Shown here piece by piece: positions 57,149 to 64,000 of a stretch of DNA of 64,000 bases; position 1 is the stretch's first letter, and each line of letters begins with the position of its first letter. The stretch comes from Phytobacter ursingii. Lineage in GTDB: Bacteria > Pseudomonadota > Gammaproteobacteria > Enterobacterales > Enterobacteriaceae. Made by a program: the position numbers and the translations under genes. The stretch is from the NCBI GenBank assembly GCA_901456055.1, contig CABDWT010000019.1, positions 372,001 through 436,000 of the forward strand, given 5' to 3'. The notes under the pieces are model-generated. The model did not search any database. It saw only the letters and a list, made by a program, of their open reading frames with translations, and was not told where the DNA came from.

Positions 57149-57194
57149 ATGAGTGAGTAAGCACTCATTATAGAAATGAATAGAAAGTCGTCAA
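57149..57194 (-). promoter_or_regulatory. romA-ramA promoter with RamR operator
   Basis: On the minus strand, TTGACG (57189-57194) and TATAAT (57167-57172) are 16 nt apart, a strong sigma-70 promoter. The palindrome ATGAGTGAGTAAGCACTCAT (57149-57168) is the known RamR-box form ATGAGTG-n6-CACTCAT and overlaps the -10 end and the expected start site, as expected for repression. Confidence 0.9.
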
Positions 57195-57284
57195 GATGAT
57201 TTTCGATCTTTGATGTTCAGCGTTGCAGCGTCACAGAGGGCATGGTTCAATCGTGGTTTTTCTAAATGTGAGAGGGAAAGTGTA

Positions 57285-57875
57285 GTGGCTCGTCCGAAGA
57301 GTGAAGATAAGAAAATGGCATTACTGGATGCGGCAGCTGTCGCTATCGCGAAAACCGGCATTGCCGCCTCGACCGCGGTGATTGCCCGTAACGCGGGCGT
57401 GGCGGAGGGCACCCTGTTTCGTTATTTTGCCACCAAAGACGATCTGCTTAATGCGCTCTACCTGCATTTGAAATCTGACCTTTGCCAGACCATGATCGAC
57501 AGCCTCGATCGTTCACTCAGCGATCCTAAAATACACACCCAGTCCATCTGGAACAGCTATATCGACTGGGGTATCCGTCATCCGTCTGCGCATAACGCGA
57601 TTCGCCAGATTGCGGTGAGCGAAAAAATCACCCCGGAAACGCGCCAGCAGGTTATGGATATGTTCCCGGAGCTGCATGAAATCTGCCACCGCTCGGTGAG
57701 GCCGGAATTTCTTTCCGAAGCGCTCTCGCCCTTTGGCGACGCCATTTTTCTGACGCTGGCGGAAACCACGATGGATTTCGCCAGTCGCGACCCGCAAAAA
57801 GCAAAAGAGACCAAACGGCTGGGCTTTGAAGCCATGTGGCGCGCGCTCACCGTGGATAACAGCGATGGACAGTAA
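57285..57875 (+). CDS. ramR: RamR, TetR-type repressor of ramA
   Basis: A 196-residue TetR-family repressor close to Salmonella and Klebsiella RamR. The N-terminus [18 protein letters not shown] leads into the HTH (about residues 25-45: [19 protein letters not shown]), and [10 protein letters not shown]-like and GFEAMWRAL stretches mark the ligand-binding part. I start it at the GTG at 57285, preceded by AGAGGGA, to match the family N-terminus. It looks intact, so ramA should be repressed by default. ybdF begins inside its 3' end. Confidence 0.95.
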   Translation: MARPKSEDKKMALLDAAAVAIAKTGIAASTAVIARNAGVAEGTLFRYFATKDDLLNALYLHLKSDLCQTMIDSLDRSLSDPKIHTQSIWNSYIDWGIRHPSAHNAIRQIAVSEKITPETRQQVMDMFPELHEICHRSVRPEFLSEALSPFGDAIFLTLAETTMDFASRDPQKAKETKRLGFEAMWRALTVDNSDGQ

Positions 57876-58233
57876 AACCCTGCAGGAGACCGCTCGTCGC
57901 ATTGCACTGGAGCTGCCGTTTACTGACCTGTGCTGGCCGTTTGGCCCGGAACACGACATTTTCAAAGTCGGCGGTAAGATTTTTATGATGACCACCACCG
58001 CTCATGGTCGGCCCATGGTGACCCTGAAATCAGACCCGCAAAAATCCCTGCTTAATCAACAGATTTATCGCAGTATTGAGCCGGGTTATCACATGAATAA
58101 AAAGCACTGGATCTCCATTTTTGCTGGCGATGATATCAGCGAAAATCTGCTCGTCGATCTGATCAATGACTCGCGGGACCTCGTGGTCAATACGCTGACC
58201 AAAAAAGATCAGCAACGTCTGCGTCCGCGCTGA
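57865..58233 (+). CDS. ybdF: YbdF, MmcQ/YjbR-family protein
   Basis: A 122-residue small protein of the MmcQ/YjbR group, similar to E. coli YbdF. It has the double-wing DNA-binding-like fold, with [21 protein letters not shown] near the start, NKKHWISIF in the middle and [18 protein letters not shown] near the end. The function is not established. The ATG at 57865 overlaps the end of ramR by 11 nt, suggesting coupled expression. Confidence 0.9.
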   Translation: MDSKTLQETARRIALELPFTDLCWPFGPEHDIFKVGGKIFMMTTTAHGRPMVTLKSDPQKSLLNQQIYRSIEPGYHMNKKHWISIFAGDDISENLLVDLINDSRDLVVNTLTKKDQQRLRPR

Positions 58234-58240
58234 CTGTTCG

Positions 58241-58280
58241 GAAAACGAAAAACGCGTTACCGTAGCGTTTCGTTTTTCTG
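58241..58280 (+). terminator. Terminator after ramR-ybdF
   Basis: AACGC and GCGTT flank a 9-nt loop, extended by GAAAACGA/TCGTTTTTC, and the right arm ends in a T-run. It begins shortly after the ybdF stop. Confidence 0.7.
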
Positions 58281-58295
58281 ACAGGAGCACGCGCA

Positions 58296-59093
58296 GTGGA
58301 ACTTGAGATCTATCAGGTTGATGCTTTTAGCACACGCCCTTTTTCCGGCAACCCGGCGGGCGTGTGTATTACCCCTCAGGGTCTTGAAACCGCCACAATG
58401 CAGCAGATAGCGGCAGAGATGGCCGTCTCCGAGACCGCATTTCTGGCGCTCGATGACTATCGTCTGCGCTGGTTTACCCCCGAGGCAGAGGTCGATCTAT
58501 GCGGCCACGGCACGCTCGCCACGGCCCATATTTTGCGCCAGACCGGGCTGCTTGCCATGGGTGAAAGCGTTGTCTTCACTACCCTCTCCGGACCGCTTAA
58601 AGCGACCGCCGGTCCTGATACCATCGAACTGGATTTCCCGCTCCTGGTGCCGGATATGCAGTATGTGCCGGATGAGGGTTTACTGGATGCGCTGGGTCTC
58701 GACGCCAGTGACGTCTCTGCCTGCGGGAAGTTTGGCCCCAAAGTGATGATGGTGGTGGAAGACGCACAGATAATTGACGCGCTCAAACCGCGCTTCCAGG
58801 CGCTTAGCGCACTGCCTGGACGGGGTGTGGCGATTACCGCCCCCGGTCATGGGAAATACGATTTTATCTCTCGCTACTTCGCGCCATGGGTGGGGGTAAA
58901 TGAAGATCCGGTGACCGGTTCTGCGCACTGCGCGCTGGCGGCATACTGGGCGGCGCGTCTGGATAAGCGTACCCTCTGTGCCTGGCAGGCCTCACCGCGC
59001 GGCGGGGAATTGCACATTGCGCTGACCTCAGCAGGTCGGGTAGCGCTGGCAGGCCAGTCGCATACGGTTCTGGCCGGAACGCTCTATCTTTGA
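58296..59093 (+). CDS. PhzF-family isomerase-like protein
   Basis: A 265-residue PhzF-fold protein. The N-terminal half has QVDAFSTRPFSGNPAGV and the catalytic-glutamate motif VSETAFL (about residues 45-51). The conserved RWFTPEAEVDLCGHGTLATAH follows, and the C-terminal half has the mirror motif NEDPVTGSAHCALAAYW. The family includes a phenazine-pathway isomerase, but most members have unknown substrates, and no phenazine genes are here. The start is a GTG at 58296, after AGGAG. Confidence 0.92.
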   Translation: MELEIYQVDAFSTRPFSGNPAGVCITPQGLETATMQQIAAEMAVSETAFLALDDYRLRWFTPEAEVDLCGHGTLATAHILRQTGLLAMGESVVFTTLSGPLKATAGPDTIELDFPLLVPDMQYVPDEGLLDALGLDASDVSACGKFGPKVMMVVEDAQIIDALKPRFQALSALPGRGVAITAPGHGKYDFISRYFAPWVGVNEDPVTGSAHCALAAYWAARLDKRTLCAWQASPRGGELHIALTSAGRVALAGQSHTVLAGTLYL

Positions 59094-59100
59094 GAAGCCC

Positions 59101-59973
59101 CTAGCCATGCTCCGCCAGCCATGCCAGCGCCCGCTCACCCTGCTCATCTATCGGTAAATAGACCAGCAGCCGCGAACCGTTGCGCGGCGCTGAAAACCAG
59201 TACATTTGCTGCAAAGAAAATTCGCCTAACTCGGGGTGAGTAAAGGTTTTCAACTGGTTCTCCACGCCTCGCACGTCATAGTGCTTATGCCATAGCGAGG
59301 CAAACTCTTCCGATACGGCGCAAAAGCGCGCCAGCTTCGCTTCCCACAGCGGGTCGCCCCGGTGCTCCGCCATCGCCGCACGGAAATAGGCAACAAATGT
59401 CGGCAGGACACTCTCTTTGCGCCCGATTCGGCTACGCCACGTCGGATTCGTCAGATAGAGATAGATACAATTACGCTCATCTTCCGCTATTTGATGAAAA
59501 TCTACGCCCATCATCCGCGAAAATGCCTCATTCCACGCCACAATATCAAAATTGGGCTTTTGGATACTGGCCGGTTGTGGCAACAGGCTATCGAGCATTT
59601 TACGCGCCCCGATGCTGATACCTTCACACTGCAGCACGGCGGGCGTCTCCGCAGGCGTCAGCCCTGCGAGCAAAAACAGATGGCGGGTTTCGGTTGCCGA
59701 ACACTCCAGCGCGTTGGCGATCGCCTGCATCACGCTGGCAGAGGGGTTGACATCCCTTCCCTGCTCCAGCCAGGTATACCAGGTCACACCGACGTCCGCG
59801 AGTAACGCCACCTCTTCACGCCTTAAGCCTGGTGTGCGACGCCGACCGCTGCGCGGCAGACCGAGACGCTGCGGGTCGAGGCTTTCACGGCGGGAACGTA
59901 AAAAAGCGCCGAGCTGTTTTCGGTTTTCGTCCTGTACGCTCAACAGTGGGGCTCGTTCCGACATCAGGCTCAT
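59101..59973 (-). CDS. XRE-type regulator with MmyB-like ligand domain
   Basis: A 290-residue regulator. An N-terminal XRE helix-turn-helix (about residues 20-80) has LGAFLRSRRESLDP, GRRRTPGLRREEVALLADVGVTWYTWLEQGR (landmarks only) and a following ANALECSATE. The C-terminal part is the PAS-like MmyB domain with NFDIVAWNEAF. Members bind small hydrophobic ligands. GGAGG lies just before the ATG at 59973. It diverges from an MFS exporter gene and probably represses it. Confidence 0.9.
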   Translation of the reverse strand: MSLMSERAPLLSVQDENRKQLGAFLRSRRESLDPQRLGLPRSGRRRTPGLRREEVALLADVGVTWYTWLEQGRDVNPSASVMQAIANALECSATETRHLFLLAGLTPAETPAVLQCEGISIGARKMLDSLLPQPASIQKPNFDIVAWNEAFSRMMGVDFHQIAEDERNCIYLYLTNPTWRSRIGRKESVLPTFVAYFRAAMAEHRGDPLWEAKLARFCAVSEEFASLWHKHYDVRGVENQLKTFTHPELGEFSLQQMYWFSAPRNGSRLLVYLPIDEQGERALAWLAEHG

Positions 59974-59986
59974 AAAACCTCCAGCA

Positions 59987-60022
59987 TGGTAGTACCAATA
60001 CCAGTATAAGCAAGAACTGGTA
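59987..60022. promoter_or_regulatory. Operator-like repeats between the XRE regulator and MFS genes
   Basis: TGGTAGTACCA (59987-59997) is a perfect 11-bp palindrome. Right beside it TACCAGT (59999-60005) and ACTGGTA (60016-60022) form 7-bp arms around a 10-nt gap. Four TGGTA half-sites thus lie within 36 bp in the divergent promoter. Confidence 0.65.
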
Positions 60023-60080
60023 CCCGTTTTCAGTATCAGCGATGCTACGTCTATCCGATGAATGACGCAATGGAGTTACC

Positions 60081-61502
60081 ATGAATACGTCAGTTGTTTC
60101 ACCCGGTCGTGCGGGCTTGTTGTTACTGTTGACCGGGCAAATGCTGCCCATGATCGATACCTCGATCACCAACGTCGCCCTCGATTCCATCACGTTATCG
60201 CTGCATACCAATACGACGCAACTCTCCCTGATTGTGGCGCTGTATGGCGTCGCGTTTGCCGTCTGCCTGGCGATGGGCAGCAAACTGGGCGATAACCTTG
60301 GCCGGCGCAAAATATTCTTATGGGGAGTCGCGCTGTTCGGTATCGCCTCCCTGTTGTGCGGTCTTGCAAATTCCATCACCGCCCTCCTCGCGGCACGCAC
60401 CCTGCAAGGCATGAGCGCGGCGCTGATCATGCCGCAAATTCTCGCAACGCTGCACGTGACCCTCAAAGGCCCGGCCCACGCCCGCGCAATCAGCCTGTAT
60501 GGCGGTATCGGCGGTGTGGCATTTATTATCGGACAGATGGGGGGCGGCTGGCTGGTGTCGGCGGATATCGCCGGACTCGGCTGGCGCAACGCCTTTTTTA
60601 TTAACGTGCCCATCAGCCTGCTGGTACTGGCATTAAGCCATCGCTATGTTCCGGAAACCCGCAATGAAGCCCCAACGCGCATTGACTGGCAGGGCACTTT
60701 CGCGCTGGCGCTCATCTTGTGCTGCCTGCTCTTCCCGCTCTCCCTTAGCCCGGATTTAGGCTGGCCGTGGCAAAGCCAGGTGGCATTACTGGCGATAATT
60801 CCGCTAACCCTGTGGATGCGCGCGGGCGCACTGCGCCAGGAGCGAAACGGGTTGCATCCGCTAATGCCCCCGCGCTTACTCAAATTAGCCAGCATTCGTT
60901 TCGGCCTCTTAATTGCGCTGCTGTTTTTCTGCGCCTGGTCCGGCTTTATGTTCTGCATGGCGCTCACATTACAGGCCGGTGTCGGCATGGCGCCGTGGCA
61001 ATCCGGCAACAGTTTCGTGGTATTGGGATTGTTCTATTTCGCCTCGGCCTGTTATGCGCCGACACTGATCGCCCGTCACAGCCTGCGTACCATTCTGCTA
61101 AGTGGTATTGCGATTCAAATAAGCGGCCTGGCGGCCCTGTTCGCTACGATCTGGTTGACCCACGGCCATCTCAACGCCCTGAATCTTGCGCCGTCCACCG
61201 CGCTTATTGGTTACGGACAGGCGTTGATCGTGAACAGTTTTTACCGTATCGGGATGCGTGACATCGCAAGCCAGGACGCGGGGTCAGGCAGTGCGATTCT
61301 CAGTACGCTGCAACAGGCAACGTTGGGCCTGGGTCCGGCAGTGCTCGGCGGGCTATTTTTGCATCTGCTCAACCTCAGCCAGGGCAATTACAACGAGGCG
61401 CTGGGCGGGTTTTTAATCGCAGAGATCGTGATGATGCTGCTGCTTGCCGTCGCCGCGATTGGCGCACGCCAGCAGCTTGCGCCCCGTTGCCCGGCAAACT
61501 GA
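60081..61502 (+). CDS. MFS drug exporter, DHA2 type (14 TM)
   Basis: A 473-residue major facilitator with about 14 membrane spans, in the class of EmrB-like drug/proton antiporters. Markers are the first-helix motif MLPMIDTSITNVAL, the loop motif GSKLGDNLGRRKIF after TM2, RTLQGMSAALIMP in TM4 and the antiporter motif GGIGGVAFIIGQMGGGWL in TM5. The substrate is unknown. It is controlled, by position, by the divergent XRE/MmyB regulator. Confidence 0.92.
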   Translation: MNTSVVSPGRAGLLLLLTGQMLPMIDTSITNVALDSITLSLHTNTTQLSLIVALYGVAFAVCLAMGSKLGDNLGRRKIFLWGVALFGIASLLCGLANSITALLAARTLQGMSAALIMPQILATLHVTLKGPAHARAISLYGGIGGVAFIIGQMGGGWLVSADIAGLGWRNAFFINVPISLLVLALSHRYVPETRNEAPTRIDWQGTFALALILCCLLFPLSLSPDLGWPWQSQVALLAIIPLTLWMRAGALRQERNGLHPLMPPRLLKLASIRFGLLIALLFFCAWSGFMFCMALTLQAGVGMAPWQSGNSFVVLGLFYFASACYAPTLIARHSLRTILLSGIAIQISGLAALFATIWLTHGHLNALNLAPSTALIGYGQALIVNSFYRIGMRDIASQDAGSGSAILSTLQQATLGLGPAVLGGLFLHLLNLSQGNYNEALGGFLIAEIVMMLLLAVAAIGARQQLAPRCPAN

Positions 61503-61507
61503 GGACA

Positions 61508-62377
61508 TCATCTTTTTGACGGCAGGCGTGCCACCATCCGCCAGCGAAACCAGAGCTGTGCGACCAGAATCAGCACGCCGCCGATGATTTTTTGCAGCGG
61601 CAGGCGTTCACTGTACCAGAGAGCGGCAACGATCACCGTCAGCAACGGTTCGAGCACCATGATGATGGCGGCGCTGGCAACGGCGGCATATTTCTGCCCC
61701 TGCAGTTGCAGGCCAAAGCGTAGGCTGGTGGCAATCAGAATACTGGCAACCAGCCACAGTGCCGTGGTGGCAGTAAATGGCTGCGTCCAGTGTTCAAAGA
61801 AAAGCGAGATCAATACCCCCGCCAGCCCCGTTAGCGCCAGTTGAACCGCCGTGAGCGGAAGTAGCGGGACATCGCGGGCAATACGGCTGGTGTAGCAAAA
61901 CGAAATGGATTGCACAAAAGCGGTCAACAGGAACCATCCCTGGCTGGGATGAAAGACAATCGGCGTATGCAGGCTTAACAGCGCCAGGCCAATAAAGGCA
62001 AGCGGCAGGCATTCCCAGTACGCACGAGCCGGACGCACTCCCATCATGCCCCAGGCGACCAGCGGCACAAACAGCATCGACAGGCTCATGATAAACGCCC
62101 CTTCCCCCAGCGACGGCGTGGTCGATACCGACCAAATCCACAGGCACAGGGTGAGCGCCATCCACAGGCCGCTAATCAAGACCTGACGGAGTTTCGCCAG
62201 CGCAATAGGCTGCCCGCGACAAAATGGCAGCAACACCAGCGCCGCACCTAAAAAACGCAGCCCCAGAAAGGCGAAGACGGGCATACCGGATATGGCCTCG
62301 CGGGAAAAGATCCAGCCGCAGGCGGCAATCATAGTGGTGATGACCAGGAACAGTTCTGCTTGTCGTTGCCGGTTCAT
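61508..62377 (-). CDS. EamA-type drug/metabolite transporter
   Basis: A 289-residue DMT-superfamily permease with ten membrane spans in two EamA repeats. It includes FAFLGLRFLGAALVLLPF in the first half and AVASAAIIMVLEPLLTVIVAALWY in the second, the latter a family hallmark. I start it at 62377 (MNRQRQ), preceded by AGGGGC; the longer frame to 62431 is unlikely. The substrate is unknown. It lies 64 nt after a LacI-type gene on the same strand, which may control it. Confidence 0.9.
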   Translation of the reverse strand: MNRQRQAELFLVITTMIAACGWIFSREAISGMPVFAFLGLRFLGAALVLLPFCRGQPIALAKLRQVLISGLWMALTLCLWIWSVSTTPSLGEGAFIMSLSMLFVPLVAWGMMGVRPARAYWECLPLAFIGLALLSLHTPIVFHPSQGWFLLTAFVQSISFCYTSRIARDVPLLPLTAVQLALTGLAGVLISLFFEHWTQPFTATTALWLVASILIATSLRFGLQLQGQKYAAVASAAIIMVLEPLLTVIVAALWYSERLPLQKIIGGVLILVAQLWFRWRMVARLPSKR

Positions 62378-62441
62378 TGGCAAAGCCCCTAACGTATAAC
62401 CCGCCAGCGAAAAGGCGGGCAAAAAAATCACATCAATATTC

Positions 62442-63422
62442 TCAGGCGCTGGCGCGGGAAACGTATTGCCAGTCCATCATGATCCTCTGCGCCGGGGCCT
62501 CGGGATTATCTATTTTATTGAGCAATAACCCAACGGCCTGGCGGCCAATCTCTTTTGACGGCTGATAGACCGTCGTCAGCGGCGGCGTAACCATTTCCGC
62601 CAGTTCTGTACCATCAAACCCGACCACCGCAATATCCTGGGGCATTTTCAGCCCGGCTTCATGAATAGCCAGTACGGCCCCCGCTGCGAGAGTATCCGAC
62701 ACGGCAAATACCGCATCAGGACGTTCAGTATTGCGCAGTAAAGCCTGCATGGCGGCTTTCCCGGCGCTAAAACTCAGGTCGCTCGCATACTCAACGACCG
62801 TATAATCACGCTGATGCGCCTTAAGTCCGGCGCGGTAACCCTCTTCGCGTGAGCGGGCATATTTATAGCTGAGATCGTGGTTAATCAGCGCGATACGTTG
62901 ACAGCCGCGCGCCAGCAACTGATCAATCACACATTGCGCTGCGTCGACATCGTCAATGCCTACACAGGAGACATCACCGTCATCGGCATATTCCGCGCAC
63001 TGCACCCAGGGGGCGCTGCCGATAAGCGTCGCCAGTTCCGGCAAGCGCGAGGAGGCGTCCATGGTGATAATGCCGTCGACGATTTTCCCGGACAGCAGGT
63101 TGAGTGCCGAGCGTGAGCGCTCCATGTCCGAACCGGTATTGCACAGCAGGATACGAAAACCGTTTTTTTCCGCTTCTTCTTCAATCCCTTTCACTACCTC
63201 GGCGCAGAACGGGTTGGCGATGTTGGAAACCAGCACCAGAATCATTGAGCTGCGGGCGGTACGCAACTGGCGCGCCAGCAGGTTCGGCTGGTAATTGCTT
63301 TCAGCAATGGCTTTGAGTACGCGCTCGCGGTTTTTGGCTTTAACGGATTCACTGTTATTGAGCACGCGCGAAACGGTCGCGACGGAAACGCCAGCCAGCC
63401 TGGCGATTTTTTGAATGGACAT
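62442..63422 (-). CDS. LacI-family transcriptional regulator
   Basis: A 326-residue LacI/GalR-type regulator. The DNA-binding head has IQKIARLAGVSVATVSRVLN (residues 3-22) and the hinge helix QPNLLARQLRTARS. The core has SNIANPFCAEVVKGIEEEA, VGIDDVDAA and VVGFDGTELAEMVTPPLTTV, typical of sugar- or nucleoside-responsive members such as CytR. No sugar operon lies beside it in the window, so the target is open. Confidence 0.93.
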   Translation of the reverse strand: MSIQKIARLAGVSVATVSRVLNNSESVKAKNRERVLKAIAESNYQPNLLARQLRTARSSMILVLVSNIANPFCAEVVKGIEEEAEKNGFRILLCNTGSDMERSRSALNLLSGKIVDGIITMDASSRLPELATLIGSAPWVQCAEYADDGDVSCVGIDDVDAAQCVIDQLLARGCQRIALINHDLSYKYARSREEGYRAGLKAHQRDYTVVEYASDLSFSAGKAAMQALLRNTERPDAVFAVSDTLAAGAVLAIHEAGLKMPQDIAVVGFDGTELAEMVTPPLTTVYQPSKEIGRQAVGLLLNKIDNPEAPAQRIMMDWQYVSRASA

Positions 63423-63494
63423 AACGTCGATATTTCCTGCGGTTAGCGTCTGGCTAGCAGGCTACCACAACGTCAGATGGCATGCACGACGCAC

Positions 63495-63575
63495 ACCCGG
63501 TGCCGCATCCGGATAGCATGGCAGGCGTAAGCGCCGCCAGGGTTGTCCCGGATGCGGTTACGCCTTATCTGGGTT
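63495..63575. repeat. REP element upstream of the LacI gene
   Basis: GCCGCATCCGGATAGCATG, GGCGTAAGCGCCGCCAGG and TGTCCCGGATGCGGTTACG are REP halves in opposed orientation. Confidence 0.7.
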
Positions 63576-63639
63576 ACTGGTTCGGTGCCCGATCGTAGAG
63601 GGGAAGGGATCCCCACACAAAATGTGAGCACGATCGGTT

Positions 63640-63672
63640 CCCTCTCCCTGAGGGAGAGGGCCAGGGTGAGGG
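63640..63672. repeat. Third copy of the CCCTCTCCC palindromic element
   Basis: CCCTCTCCC (63640-63648) and GGGAGAGGG (63652-63660), then CCAGGGTGAGGG, match one arm of the repeat at 3417-3492. Confidence 0.75.
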
Positions 63673-63744
63673 GGAAAATGCGGCTTGGGAGGTGGGTTCC
63701 GTTCACCTTATGTTCATGGCGAAATGTCACCCCCGAACACGTGA

Positions 63745-64000
63745 ACGGGTAAAGGGGAACACCGCGTTCCCCTTTACAATCCCCGCGGCCCCGCAAAGAA
63801 ATCGTTGCTTCGCACTGCGTTCGCCTCCCGCCCCGCTGCCTGCGGTCGGTTTGACTCGACGTCGTGTCTCGACAAACCTCAGTCCGCCATCCCTGGCGGC
63901 CTGACCTTGTCATCGGGTCTTCGTCTCACCGATTTCAGCGGGGACTCAACCTCCTCGCTGCACGCTCTGCACCAGGGGGGACAAAGATGTCGCTATGGTT
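63745..64000 (+). other. Open frame without ATG running off the right edge
   Basis: After a TGA at 63742 one frame stays open to the window end. It contains PRGPAKKSLLRTAF, LDKPQSAIPGGLTLSSG and LTDFSGDSTSSLHALHQGG. It has no ATG; TTG at 63805 is a possible but weak start. The wording reminds me of leader regions of small phage/plasmid-type genes (Icd/Ash-like), but I cannot confirm it. A perfect 12-bp hairpin, GTAAAGGGGAAC/GTTCCCCTTTAC, lies at 63749-63777. The rest of 63423-64000 shows only repeats. Confidence 0.25.

Overview
The window is a chromosomal segment from an enteric bacterium of the family Enterobacteriaceae. Three things point there: a complete, collinear enterobactin locus, E. 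coli-type neighbours (hcxA, ybdD, cstA, ybdZ, ybdJ, ybdK, ybdF), and a ramA-romA-ramR module. E. coli K-12 lacks ramA, so the source is more likely from the Enterobacter/Klebsiella/Kosakonia/Citrobacter side of the family. GC-rich coding and many REP-type palindromes agree with this. The exact genus cannot be fixed from the sequence alone.

Layout. (1) 1-3.1 kb: the 5' end of a sugar-type ABC ATPase gene, hcxA, and a divergent TetR/SDR pair with a clear operator. (2) 3.2-25.2 kb: ybdD-cstA, then the enterobactin region: entCEBAH (minus strand) diverging from fepB; entS diverging from fepDGC; fes-ybdZ-entF diverging from fepA-entD. Fur-box-like sequences lie in the three divergent promoters. 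fepE, which E. coli has between entF and fepC, is missing, and a four-copy 71-bp REP array occupies the space. (3) 25.3-37.8 kb: a sugar regulon in two blocks, an RbsB-type ABC transporter with a DUF2291 lipoprotein, and a SorC-type regulator divergent from a two-subunit transketolase, a fucose-isomerase-like enzyme and an FGGY kinase. The same operator (pairs of TGAATATATATTCA-like sites 18 bp apart) precedes both blocks. The gene set matches the known transketolase-dependent D-apiose pathway, which is my best functional guess. A fimbrial chaperone/adhesin pair without an usher sits between the blocks. (4) 37.8-46.7 kb: an accessory segment bracketed by imperfect 90-bp direct repeats. It holds a damaged toxin-like ORF with a coupled immunity-like ORF, an IS256-type transposase remnant, two peptidoglycan-hydrolase/immunity-like pairs that look like type VI effector modules, and a five-gene peptide-type ABC transporter. 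(5) 46.9-54.0 kb: a class III aminotransferase divergent from a YdfG-like SDR, a polar amino-acid ABC transporter, and a divergent MocR-type regulator. (6) 54.1-58.3 kb: ybdK, ybdJ, then ramA and romA under a RamR-box promoter, and ramR-ybdF. (7) 58.3-64 kb: a PhzF-like protein, an XRE/MmyB regulator divergent from a 14-TM MFS exporter, a DMT permease, a LacI regulator, and repeat-rich sequence to the right edge.

The strongest novelty candidates are the predicted apiose regulon with its phased operators and the orphan effector/immunity cassette. No tRNA, rRNA, CRISPR array or intact insertion sequence was recognised.
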